DNA of 12,500 bases from Theodoxus fluviatilis (Eukaryota > Mollusca > Gastropoda > Cycloneritida > Neritidae): the NCBI GenBank assembly GCA_034096865.1, contig JAWQFJ010008176.1:25001-37500 (forward strand), written 5' to 3'. Positions 1 through 7,644 of this stretch are shown piece by piece. The notes under the pieces were generated by a model that was not told the DNA's origin, ran no database searches, and saw only the letters and a list, made by a program, of their open reading frames with translations. Made by a program: the position numbers and the translations under genes. Within the stretch, counting starts at the first letter, position 1. Each line of letters opens with the position of its first letter.

Positions 1-1289
1 ACCTTTCCCCTGTCTGAATATTAATGAGCCAAACCTCCGCTAGCCAAACCCCTCTTCCCCTTGCGCTGACGCACTTCCGCCCAAAGCCACACAAGCCAGA
101 AAACAATGAGAGGTATTCAGACGCGCGCGAACCACATTCACGCACACCTTTCTCGCACGACAATCCTGTCCGAAACAAGCTCCCGTGAGCAATGAAACAG
201 ATGCCGAAATCAAGCGAAGAAAGATGAAAAAGGTTTTCTCTTACCAGTTTCGAAGTCCAGACCACTCGCAGTCCAGAACACGCTAATCCTGTCATAGCAC
301 AAACCGACACAACCAAGCCAAACTAAACCAACCCAAGCCTCACAAAAAGGGCACACGACTCCTACCCCCCCTTCTCCCCTTTCAGTCCGTCGAAAGTACA
401 CTGTCCCAAGCACCGTGCTCGGACAAGTCCCAGAAGAAACAGTTCCTCGTAGAAGGCTGCAGGTAGTCCCAAGAAAAAGCACGCCCCAGGCGTCTCTATA
501 CGTCGTGGCTACAGCAGGCGACCGACGCCTCGCTCCCGTCCTAAAGTGTCACTGACAACGAGCACCAAGCTCACCAAACCGTCAGTAAATCCGAAAGTCC
601 ATTCCTAAGCAGTGGAGCTTCCTCCGGTCATCAGCATAAGTGCGAATAATTCCGTCCTACACAAGAACCAGTTCATTCCTCGCACTACGCTCGTTGTATG
701 ACTCTACAACTATAGGCTGCGCATTTCACTGCCTCGCGCGAGTGATAGACGCTAGCGTTTCCACCGTCCCCACTTCTACACTGTCCTTTCCTCTGACAGT
801 TAGGCCACAACTTTGTGGACTTCACATGCCAGTCCGTCAGCCCTCTTCGCTAGACCCCAAATTTAGCACACAGCTAGTCATAGCCGAAGATACGCAGCTC
901 CCAGAACTGCTAAGAAAGAGTACTTGCACTTTAGCCATCACCACCGTTGAGGATGAGCACACCGCGTGCTCCCGAGGTATCGTTCGCCGAATCGACGCTG
1001 GGCGCGCGCCGACGTAGGTAGAGTTCTCGCTAACTAACACAGGAGGCAGGTAATTGCGGAATGCAATAGTAGAATGGATAAAGCGCGCGTAGAGCGTGGC
1101 CTGGAAACATACAAACGAGTGCCTAATGAGAAACTACGCTTTCTCCCCCAAAATTTACACAGGCGTGATTCAACATGAAGCGATGCACCCTTGCCCGAAT
1201 GCTTAGTTGAAAAACTTGCCCGCACCAAGCGAGTAAGTTGAATTTAACCATTCCCTGCTCACGAATTGAATTACAATTTTCACGACTTA
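1..1289. other. Left flank, no recognisable gene
   Basis: This is the host sequence into which the outer LTR element inserted. I see no LTR end, tRNA, zinc-finger or enzyme motif on either strand. The longest open stretches (for example 640-1017 on the plus strand, about 125 codons, beginning at a GTG) have no recognisable domain, no convincing Kozak start and biased low-complexity content, so I do not call them genes. It may be intergenic, intronic or an old unrecognised repeat. The last five bases before the LTR are the target duplication. Confidence 0.5.
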
Positions 1290-1294
1290 CGGAG
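1290..1294. repeat. Target site duplication, left (outer element)
   Basis: CGGAG directly precedes the TGTGAC terminus of the left LTR and is repeated exactly at 11995-11999 after the GTCACA terminus of the right LTR. A 5-bp duplication is usual for Ty3/gypsy integrases and shows that the two LTRs belong to one insertion. Confidence 0.9.
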
Positions 1295-1452
1295 TGTGAC
1301 GTTGCTCCTCCTGTGTTCTGGAAAAACACAGGCTCGGTGCTACATGCACTTGTCTAGGGGATTAATTCTTGTGGAGGAGGAACGCACAGGTTAATTTTCT
1401 CTCACACTCATGCAATGACGTAAGGACGCAGAGTTGATAATTAATAAGGAAC

Positions 1453-1458
1453 TTTAAT
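1453..1458 (-). terminator. Candidate polyadenylation signal in the outer 3' LTR
   Basis: The minus strand reads ATTAAA here, about 160 bp before the LTR 3' end; the same signal is at 10915-10920 in the other LTR. It lies downstream of the candidate TATA box, as expected for a signal in R that is skipped in the 5' LTR and used in the 3' LTR. ATTAAA is the second most common animal poly(A) signal, but a hexamer alone is weak evidence. Confidence 0.4.
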
Positions 1459-1974
1459 GATTCTGGAAGTGATTCAAAATAATGATTGGTAAATCAATTT
1501 TCATGCATGAAACTCCTTTGTTCAATCCTAATTTTAGCCAGCCAGCCTTTTTCATATCATGGTAAAACTTATCTGAGTTCACTGAGTCCGTTCTGTGGAG
1601 GAATGATGAAGGGGGGGTTAGGGCGGCGTGACCCTGTGGTTGTCTCTGCTGAAGGGGGTCAGGGCAGTTGACCCCGTGGCAGCTCCAGAAGGGGGTTGTC
1701 TTGGGGTGTGGAGGGGGTGTCGACTGATGCAGGGGTGGGCCTGCAGGGGTGGGCGTCCCGTGTCTGGTGGCGGGGTCAGGGTCATCTCCGCTTCGGTTGC
1801 AGCTTGTCAGGGAGCGGCTGCCCGCATCTCATCCATCCAGGGGGGCTGGAGGCGGTGGGTTGAAGGGGGGTGGGGAGGGAACCATTCCCTGTCCTCCCTT
1901 AGGTCAGACTGGCCTTAACTGATACCATGATTGTATTCTCTCGCTCCCAGCAGAGGGGCAAACACCCAGTCGCC

Positions 1975-2022
1975 AAACACGCCAGTCCCCAAACACGCCA
2001 GTCCCCAAACACGCCAGTTCCA
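1975..2022. repeat. 16-bp tandem repeat in the outer LTR
   Basis: Three head-to-tail copies of AAACACGCCAGTCCCC at 1975-1990, 1991-2006 and 2007-2022; the third ends TTCCA. The same three copies occur in the other LTR at about 11458-11505. They lie just downstream (minus strand) of the candidate TATA box, so they would be at or just after the start of the transcript. Confidence 0.85.
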
Positions 2023-2040
2023 CTAGCAGACTGCTGTCTG

Positions 2041-2198
2041 TATTTATCCCCTGCTCCCATGTCTCCATTGAGAGTCTCAGAGACTCACCAATGGGAAGAA
2101 GGGGATGTTTGGCGCCTGCTGACTAAGCACTTTTCTACCGCCCAAACTCTTAAAAGTTCACTACTCTGGGCCAATGGGAAAGAAGAGAAAATTGGCGC
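2041..2198 (-). promoter_or_regulatory. Candidate U3 promoter: TATA box with two CCAAT/E2F-like modules
   Basis: On the minus strand GATAAATA (2041-2048) is a TATA-like box. Upstream of it are two similar units, 2088-2116 and 2171-2199, each with CCAATGGGAA on the plus strand followed exactly 20 bp later (start to start) by TTTGGCGCC or ATTGGCGCA. A third TTGGCGCC lies at 2260-2267. NF-Y binds CCAAT and E2F/DP binds TTTSSCGC-type sites in animals, often together in cell-cycle promoters. The duplicate at about 11524-11682 in the 5' LTR would be the copy that drives the element. Factor identity is inferred from motifs only. Confidence 0.5.
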
Positions 2199-2511
2199 AT
2201 TTTCGTCCCACTGTGTTCAAAGTCTCCCACAGTCAGCACAAATTCTCTGGGCTCAAAGCTTGGCGCCCAAACTGGAAACCGGTTCACTGTTTCCACAAGA
2301 CTTCACCACAGTAATCTCTTTTCAAGGCATGGCTGGTTGCTTAACATACTACATTTATTTGAGGTCTGGCTGGCTTCTATGTCATTAAGTATTCCTTACT
2401 TAAAACATGCATAAACACACAATTCATAGTGGTAGTGGTGTGATGCTTCAGTCTTAAAAACACGCTTAAACCATTAAAGCAATAAAGAGGGTAAAACATG
2501 AATCTGTCACA

Positions 2512-2526
2512 CTCCCCCACCCTTCA
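2512..2526 (-). other. Polypurine tract of the outer element
   Basis: The minus strand reads TGAAGGGTGGGGGAG and runs straight into the TGTGAC start of the 3' LTR. A purine run at this position is the RNase H-resistant primer for plus-strand DNA synthesis in LTR elements, and it fixes the 3' end of the internal region. Confidence 0.88.
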
Positions 2527-2530
2527 AAGT

Positions 2531-2564
2531 GAAATTTTCTTACTGAGTTTAACAAGAAAATTTC
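2531..2564. other. Perfect inverted repeat beside the polypurine tract
   Basis: GAAATTTTCTT (2531-2541) and AAGAAAATTTC (2554-2564) are exact 11-bp reverse complements with a 12-nt loop. The hairpin lies a few bases upstream of the polypurine tract in element orientation. It is AT-rich, so chance is possible. Confidence 0.6.
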
Positions 2565-2970
2565 AAAACATAGACTCAAATGAGAAGAACTATTCATAAC
2601 TCTATTCATGTGACAGCACATCAGATAGTCACGTTATCACTTCCTAGAACATATGCCACTCATACAAAAGCTTTGGGAGGGACAAGTCTCCACTCAAAAG
2701 CAAAATTCTTAGCACTTGGTCGTGCCTCAGTCAGTTGACACATGAAAGAAAAACGTTTGGGGGGAGTTAAACTCCTCATCAGCAGAACAAGCATCTCATA
2801 ACAGAGACAAACCATCTTTCTATGTCGCAGCGAGACTCAAACCAATTCGCTTTCAGCAAAGCCACTCAACATGAAACATCTCAAAATTCTGGTACACCAC
2901 ATTGACAACCAACTAAAACGTTCTCACTGCAAACTCTACAGGGGTGTAAGTCAACAGAAATCAAGAGAAC

Positions 2971-2971
<1 letters not shown>

Positions 2972-3004
<33 letters not shown>
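2972..3004. repeat. (AGT)n microsatellite
   Basis: Eleven perfect AGT triplets, ACT on the minus strand. It is responsible for a threonine-run translation on the minus strand that should not be taken as protein. Confidence 0.95.
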
Positions 3005-3056
3005 TGAGAGGCTAGATATAGGCCGTGAAGCCTTTTGAACGCCCCATCGCAATGTG

Positions 3057-3073
3057 TTCTTCTTCTTCTTCTT
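3057..3073. repeat. (TTC)n microsatellite
   Basis: A short pure TTC tract of 17 bp in the outer element's 3' region, GAA on the minus strand. Confidence 0.85.
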
Positions 3074-3119
3074 AGGTTTTAAGGTAGCCAACACCGACAT
3101 ACTGGTGAAACTGCTACAC

Positions 3120-3344
3120 TTTTTTTCTTTTTCTTTTTTTGCATGCTGGGTATTTTGTCTGTGGCCGGCACTCACCCGTCGAGGACATGAGTGTCAGGAT
3201 CTTTATAGTGCGCGATTTTTGATGTTTTTGTGAATGCGTATTACACACTAGGCCTCGGTTTATAAAGGTCTCATCCGAAGGACCTGGGGAGAAGCCCTGA
3301 GGAGGGCTGTTTTTGGCAGCCCTGAAGAGGGCCATTTGGTACCC
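3120..3344 (-). mobile_element. SINE, 3' part (split by the inner element)
   Basis: Read on the minus strand, this continues from the SINE head at 7645-7795. It begins CAAATGGCC, contains GGATGAGACCTTTATAAACC and GCACTATAAAGATCC blocks, then AAAATACCCAGCATGC, and ends in an A-rich tail (A, with G interruptions, at 3120-3140). These blocks resemble ones I remember from SINEs of molluscs and other marine invertebrates. The A-rich tail suggests LINE-mediated retroposition. I could not find a clear target duplication around the whole SINE. Confidence 0.75.
3340..3344. repeat. Target site duplication, left (inner element)
   Basis: TACCC immediately before the TGTGGC start of the inner LTR, repeated exactly at 7640-7644 after the final CACA. 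One of the two copies is original SINE sequence. Confidence 0.92.
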
Positions 3345-3602
3345 TGTGGCGAGACAACGTTTTTTCATGCCTTGTGGTTATTAGTATTATTAGAAATGTT
3401 TACTATGCGTCTGCTGAGCCGTAGCCTTAGAGGTTTTTTCATTGCCCTGAGCCGGTGTCAGTACAGAATTGACCCCTGTGCATGTGAATAACTTGAAAGC
3501 GTTACCAGTGTAGTGGACTTCACTGGCGTTTTAGCGCTGACCAACCAGTGAATTTCAACTTGTGAATTGACCAGTCAGAGTGGGGTGGGATGGACAGTAG
3601 TG

Positions 3603-3645
3603 ATTGGACTGGCTGGACTTGGTGACGTCAGCGAAGTTATTTAAA
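3603..3645 (+). promoter_or_regulatory. Candidate U3 core promoter of the inner LTR
   Basis: Inverted CCAAT (ATTGG, 3603-3607), a full palindromic CRE (TGACGTCA, 3623-3630) and a TATA-like TATTTAAA (3638-3645) are in compact order. This would place the transcript start near 3670. CRE is the target of CREB/ATF bZIP factors in animals. The same set lies at about 6712-6754 in the 3' LTR. Confidence 0.6.
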
Positions 3646-4373
3646 CAAGTGTCGCCGGATGCTCGAGGCGTCATAACATTTATTTTCAGCAAAAGCAGTG
3701 TCCGTGAAGATGCTGGCGCCCTGCTTGTTAGGTTTATACTTGGCGGTGGCCATATAGAGAAACGTAGAATGGGAATAGTAAGAAACCTCAGCCGGCCCGG
3801 AGCCAGTTGGAAGCGAACCCCTCTGCCAGGGGGTGGTGGAATGTTGAACAGCCAGCTTGCCTGCCAGCCAGCTTGCCTGCTTTGCTAAAGTGTGGTGGCC
3901 TGTCTTGTTGGAGAGCAGACCGACTCCTTTCCGAGGAAGAAGAAGAAGAAGACGTAGGAGCCAGTTCCCTCGACACGACGCAGAAGAAGAAGGAATGCCA
4001 GAGAGAGAGAGAGAATGAAAGAATGCCAAGTTTCAGCTGTTTCATCGACTGTGGTGATTTCCCTCCAGGGTCACCGGCTGCAATGTCGGTGCACTCAGAC
4101 CCCCTCCCCCCAATTCCAACCCCGGTGCTAACGCGGTGAGCGTGGGGTTTAGGTCCGTGCTTCTCCACCTGCACGTTTTTCATCGAAAGGGTCAGATAAG
4201 TACATTTAGTTAATTACCTCGGCTCGGGCAGACATCTTTCTTTTCATTGTTTTCTTTTTACTTGTCTCGCTTCAAATTGCTGAACTGAATTGATTGTTTT
4301 CTACTTGCATTCTATGCATTTATTGTAGCGTTTGTCGCTCAGTCACCATTCACTGGTAAATGCATTCATGAAA

Positions 4374-4379
4374 ATTAAA
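4374..4379 (+). terminator. Candidate polyadenylation signal of the inner LTR
   Basis: ATTAAA about 150 bp before the LTR end, repeated at 7485-7490 in the 3' LTR, where it would be used. With the promoter at 3603-3645 this would give a long R region of about 0.7 kb and a short U5. Support is motif and position only. Confidence 0.4.
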
Positions 4380-4530
4380 CTACTTCCTTTGAATTGATAC
4401 CGTTTTTGCCATTACTTCATTTAGACAATTACCATCTAGCGTGTGAATGGAGGAATGAAGGTGCGTGCTTTGGTTCTTCCCCTAGACATTTAAACGAGTT
4501 AATTTGATCAAAGAACAAGTACGTCACATT

Positions 4531-4560
4531 TGGGGTCTTCGTCTCGGGATAATTTGAACG
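4531..4560 (+). other. Primer-binding site, proline-tRNA-like but imperfect
   Basis: TGGGGTCTTCGTCTCGGGAT (4531-4550), followed by AATTTGAACG, starts two bases after the LTR. It can be aligned with the complement of the animal tRNA-Pro 3' end (TGGGGGCTCGTCCGGGAT then TTGAAC) only by allowing several one- or two-base insertions and a substitution. Placement makes its role as primer site near certain. Which tRNA primes it is not. Confidence 0.75.
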
Positions 4561-4797
4561 AAATGCAAAAGTAAAGTAAATCTGAATTCATGTTTCACAG
4601 TTAAATTTGGAGTGTCTGTGCCTTGAGCGAGAGTGTTGTGACATGACCTGACCTGCCATTTCTGTTTTTGATTCACCTTGTTGCTCACATGCCTTGCTGC
4701 ACTGTGTGACCTTGTTTTGACTAGCTGGAAAGCGTGCAGTTACTGCTGTTCGAAGTTTTGCTGAGTTCGTTAGTGTGTGAAGCTAGTGAATCTTAAA

Positions 4798-6177
4798 ATG
4801 GGGGAAGAAGCAGAATTTCCAACCATTGCCTTGATTTATTCATTAGATAAGGCGGGATTGGAGTTGTTGTTTGAGAAGTTTGGGTTGAGTGCAGGCGAGG
4901 GGGCTACTGAATATGAGTTGCAATGGAGGTTCTGCAGATTCAGAGGGGAGGAGTTAGACAGGAAACTGAGGGAGAAGTACGCAAGTTTAGAGAGAAGAGA
5001 CAGGGAATGGAGAGAAGCGATGCGGAAGGAGACTGTGAAGAGAAGGGAGAAATGGGAGGCAGAGCGGAAGTTAGAGAGAGAGAGGAGGCAGGAGAGAGAG
5101 AGAGTTGAGGAATGTTTCGTTCCGTGTGTGTCTCCTCGAGGGCGGTGTGACACTGTGTTGCGTGGTGTCGGTGCGGAGGTTTTGCTGGTGCGGAGTGATG
5201 CTGTTGAAGGTTGTGGAATGTCCAGCATTGGGGAGAGAGTTGTGTTGTCTGGCATTGGCGGTGCGAGTCGGTGTGAGGAGGTTGTTGTTGCTTGTGAGGA
5301 GGCTGTTGTTGCTGAGGAGGTTGTTGTTGCTGAGGAGGTTGTTGTTGCTGAGGAGGTTGTTGCTGAGGAGAGTCGGTGTGAGGAGGTTGTTGCTGAGGAG
5401 AGTCAGTGTGAGATGGTTGCTTGTCGTTCGTTGGAGAGAGTGGGAATTGACAGAGTCATAGTCGAGGACAGGGTCAGAGTCGAGGACAGGGTCAGAGTCG
5501 AGGACAGGGTCAGAGTCGAGGACAGGGTCAGAGTCGGAGACGGGGTCAAGGACAGAGACGTAGTCAGGGACAGAGACGTAGTCAGGGACAGAGACGTAGT
5601 CAGGGACAGAGACGTAGTCAAGGACAGAGACGTAGTCAGGGACAGAGACAGAGTCAGGGATGGAGACAGAGAAGTGTCAATGGTGAAGGTGGAGGGAGAG
5701 GACAAGTGTGTGAGAGAGGAAGAGATGGAAGTTGAGAATGAGTCTGAGAGGAGGGTGTTGATGTGTTCCACCCGGAAGAGGAGGGAGAAGTTGAAAGATG
5801 AGACTGAGAGTGGGGTGTTGATGTGTTCCACCCGGAGGAAGAGGAGGTGTGCGGAAGTTGGGCATGAGTCTGGTGGGAAGACTGGTGTGGAGTTGGAGGA
5901 TGTGGGAGAGGAAGGAATTGAGTCTTGTGGGAAGACTGGTGTGGAGTTGGAGGATGTGGGAGAGGAAGGAATTGAGTCTTGTGGGAAGACTGGTGTGGAG
6001 TTGGAGGATGTGGGAGAGGAAGGAATTGAGTCTTGTGGGAAGACTGGTGTGGAGTTGGAGGATGTGGGAGAGGAAGGAATGGAGATGGGAGAGGTTGCGT
6101 GTGGTGGTGTGAGTCTCGGAGAGGCGAGCCACAGGGAGAGAAAATGGTTTGACTGGAGGAAGAGGAAAAAAGGTTAA
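4798..6177 (+). CDS. Gag-like/degenerate protease/post-integrase fusion protein, 459 aa
   Basis: The ATG at 4798 has a good Kozak context (A at -3, G at +4); an upstream GTG in frame is not a plausible animal start. Residues 1-50 contain a helix block (SLDKAGLELLFEKFGL) matching SLDRAGLDDLVKHFGL of the outer element, like the N-terminal helices of gypsy Gag. Residues about 50-103 are an Arg/Glu-rich predicted coiled coil. Residues 103-155 (VEECFVPCVS ... GVGAEVLLVR ... GERV) align with the retropepsin N-terminal part of the outer element, but GVG replaces the catalytic DTG. Residues 160-290 and 357-428 are in-frame repeats. Duplicated VLMCSTR(K)RR blocks (320 and 340) and the tail GEASHRERKWFDWRKRKKG match outer-element sequence. 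Clustered basic residues could bind nucleic acid or act as nuclear signals. Capsid and zinc knuckles are missing. I infer a structural or accessory protein of a parasite element; its role is unknown. Confidence 0.8.
   Translation: MGEEAEFPTIALIYSLDKAGLELLFEKFGLSAGEGATEYELQWRFCRFRGEELDRKLREKYASLERRDREWREAMRKETVKRREKWEAERKLERERRQERERVEECFVPCVSPRGRCDTVLRGVGAEVLLVRSDAVEGCGMSSIGERVVLSGIGGASRCEEVVVACEEAVVAEEVVVAEEVVVAEEVVAEESRCEEVVAEESQCEMVACRSLERVGIDRVIVEDRVRVEDRVRVEDRVRVEDRVRVGDGVKDRDVVRDRDVVRDRDVVRDRDVVKDRDVVRDRDRVRDGDREVSMVKVEGEDKCVREEEMEVENESERRVLMCSTRKRREKLKDETESGVLMCSTRRKRRCAEVGHESGGKTGVELEDVGEEGIESCGKTGVELEDVGEEGIESCGKTGVELEDVGEEGIESCGKTGVELEDVGEEGMEMGEVACGGVSLGEASHRERKWFDWRKRKKG
5275..5406 (+). 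repeat. 18-bp coding repeats, VVVAEE type
   Basis: About five copies of an 18-bp unit around GTTGTTGTTGCTGAGGAG, encoding VVVAEE, with partial units and an ESRCEEVVAE/ESQCE variant. The period is a multiple of three, so the reading frame is kept. Confidence 0.85.
5461..5664 (+). repeat. 18-bp coding repeats, RVRVED and DVVRDR types
   Basis: Four units of GTCGAGGACAGGGTCAGA (RVRVED) are followed by about six units of GACAGAGACGTAGTCAGG (DVVRDR), with the period kept at 18 bp across the change. The product alternates acidic and basic residues with valine. Confidence 0.9.
5866..6081 (+). repeat. 54-bp coding repeat, four copies
   Basis: Units 5866-5919, 5920-5973, 5974-6027 and 6028-6081 each encode an 18-residue block beginning ESCGKTGVELED (the first has ESGGKT). 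They are nearly identical in DNA, so amplification was recent. The TGVELED core matches a single TDVELED in the outer element. Confidence 0.95.
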
Positions 6178-6443
6178 ATTTAGAGAGAGGAATGACTGGG
6201 TGTGAGAGTGAGAAAGAGTTGATGTGTTTGGCTGTTTATTGGAGTGTGCTGTGCAGAGAAGAATGTGATGGGTGGAGTGTGAGAGTTTTGTGGGCCAGTG
6301 TGATGGTCAGGTGGTTGTGTGGTGCGATGGTTTTTGAGTTTAGTATAGACCACGTAACCCGGGGTCCCCTGTTGTTTGAGAGTTTTGACTGTTTGAATTG
6401 TGACTTGTGAAAAATGTCATGTCTATAACATTTTTCTCATTGT

Positions 6444-6453
6444 GGTAGGGAGG
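6444..6453 (+). other. Polypurine tract of the inner element
   Basis: GGTAGGGAGG immediately precedes the TGTGGC start of the 3' LTR, as expected for the plus-strand primer. The 3' region between the stop codon (6175-6177) and this tract is about 265 bp, GT-rich, with no further convincing gene. Confidence 0.8.
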
Positions 6454-7639
6454 TGTGGCGAGACAACGTTTTTTCATGCCTTGTGGTTATTAGTATTATT
6501 AGAAATGTTTACTATGCGTCTGCTGAGCCGTAGCCTTAGAGGTTTTTTCATTGCCCTGAGCCGGTGTCAGTACAGAATTGACCCCTGTGCATGTGAATAA
6601 CTTGAAAGCGTTACCAGTGTAGTGGACTTCACTGGCGTTTTAGCGCTGACCAACCAGTGAATTTCAACTTGTGAATTGACCAGTCAGAGTGGGGTGGGAT
6701 GGACAGTAGTGATTGGACTGGCTGGACTTGGTGACGTCAGCGAAGTTATTTAAACAAGTGTCGCCGGATGCTCGAGGCGTCATAACATTTATTTTCAGCA
6801 AAAGCAGTGTCCGTGAAGATGCTGGCGCCCTGCTTGTTAGGTTTATACTTGGCGGTGGCCATATAGAGAAACGTAGAATGGGAATAGTAAGAAACCTCAG
6901 CCGGCCCGGAGCCAGTTGGAAGCGAACCCCTCTGCCAGGGGGTGGTGGAATGTTGAACAGCCAGCTTGCCTGCCAGCCAGCTTGCCTGCTTTGCTAAAGT
7001 GTGGTGGCCTGTCTTGTTGGAGAGCAGACCGACTCCTTTCCGAGGAAGAAGAAGAAGAAGACGTAGGAGCCAGTTCCCTCGACACGACGCAGAAGAAGAA
7101 GGAATGCCAGAGAGAGAGAGAGAATGAAAGAATGCCAAGTTTCAGCTGTTTCATCGACTGTGGTGATTTCCCTCCAGGGTCACCGGCTGCAATGTCGGTG
7201 CACTCAGACCCCCTCCCCCCCCAATTCCAACCCCGGTGCTAACGCGGTGAGCGTGGGGTTTAGGTCCGTGCTTCTCCACCTGCACGTTTTTCATCGAAAG
7301 GGTCAGATAAGTACATTTAGTTAATTACCTCGGCTCGGGCAGACATCTTTCTTTTCATTGTTTTCTTTTTACTTGTCTCGCTTCAAATTGCTGAACTGAA
7401 TTGATTGTTTTCTACTTGCATTCTATGCATTTATTGTAGCGTTTGTCGCTCAGTCACCATTCACTGGTAAATGCATTCATGAAAATTAAACTACTTCCTT
7501 TGAATTGATACCGTTTTTGCCATTACTTCATTTAGACAATTACCATCTAGCGTGTGAATGGAGGAATGAAGGTGCGTGCTTTGGTTCTTCCCCTAGACAT
7601 TTAAACGAGTTAATTTGATCAAAGAACAAGTACGTCACA
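6454..7639 (+). repeat. 3' LTR of the inner element
   Basis: 1186 bp. It appears identical to 3345-4528 except that the C-run at 7215-7222 has 8 C against 6 at 4106-4111. Promoter motifs recur at 6712-6754 and the poly(A) signal at 7485-7490. Confidence 0.95.
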
Positions 7640-7644
7640 TACCC
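7640..7644. repeat. Target site duplication, right (inner element)
   Basis: TACCC directly after the CACA end of the inner 3' LTR; matches 3340-3344. Confidence 0.92.

Larger units (their letters stand above)
1295..2511 (-). repeat. 3' LTR of the outer element
   Basis: 1217 bp, bounded by the inverted ends TGTGAC and GTCACA. It is the 3' LTR because the polypurine tract abuts its 2511 end on the minus strand. It matches the LTR at 10757-11994 apparently base for base except in one block, about 1676-1881, where I count roughly nine substitutions, one indel of about 21 bp and a 1-bp indel. Reading frames seen inside it (such as 1927-2388 on the plus strand) recur in the other LTR only because the LTR is duplicated. 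They lie antisense to the element and look non-coding. Confidence 0.93.
2527..3119 (-). other. 3' untranslated region of the outer element (part)
   Basis: About 590 bp between the SINE tail and the polypurine tract. No open frame of note is present on the minus strand apart from frames created by the triplet microsatellites. It holds the inverted repeat at 2531-2564 and two microsatellites. I see no envelope gene or other recognisable protein. Confidence 0.6.
3345..4528 (+). repeat. 5' LTR of the inner element
   Basis: 1184 bp, starting TGTGGCGAG and ending GTACGTCACA. The primer-binding site follows after a 2-nt spacer. It contains a candidate promoter (3603-3645), two copies of a 16-bp CAGCCAGCTTGCCTGC repeat around 3848-3880, a GAA-rich stretch near 3938, a short (GA)n, and a candidate poly(A) signal (4374-4379). 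Frames within it (such as 3604-3888) recur at the same place in the other LTR and look non-coding. Confidence 0.95.
3345..7639 (+). mobile_element. Inner young non-autonomous LTR retrotransposon
   Basis: 4295 bp: LTRs 3345-4528 and 6454-7639, primer-binding site 4531-4560, leader to 4797, one intact reading frame 4798-6177, 3' region, polypurine tract about 6444-6453. It sits in the SINE with a TACCC duplication. The two LTRs appear identical apart from a C-run of 6 versus 8, so insertion was very recent on an evolutionary scale. The internal region is only 1.9 kb and has no polymerase, RNase H or integrase, so movement must have depended on enzymes from another element. Termini TGTG...CACA and a proline-tRNA-like primer site resemble the outer element, but the LTR bodies look unrelated. 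Confidence 0.93.

Noticed and set aside
640..1017. 125-codon plus-strand frame in the left flank
   Set aside because: Starts at GTG, no domain, no splice or promoter signal I can support.
1927..2388. 153-codon open frame repeated exactly at 11410-11871
   Set aside because: It lies in the LTR, antisense to the element, and recurs only because the LTR is duplicated. It begins with low-complexity 16-bp repeats and has no recognisable domain.
2565..3119. Envelope gene in the outer element's 3' region
   Set aside because: No long frame, signal peptide or membrane segment on the minus strand; triplet microsatellites account for the frames present.
3604..4183. Several overlapping frames on both strands, repeated at 6713-7242
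   Set aside because: All are inside the inner LTR, overlap in multiple frames, and use GAA and GA-repeat stretches. Their identity in both places reflects LTR identity, not coding constraint.
4836..6132. Long minus-strand frames opposite the inner protein, rich in Ser/Leu/Thr
   Set aside because: They mirror the purine-rich repeats of the plus-strand gene. Only the plus-strand frame starts at a good ATG, spans the whole region and shows homology to Gag and protease.
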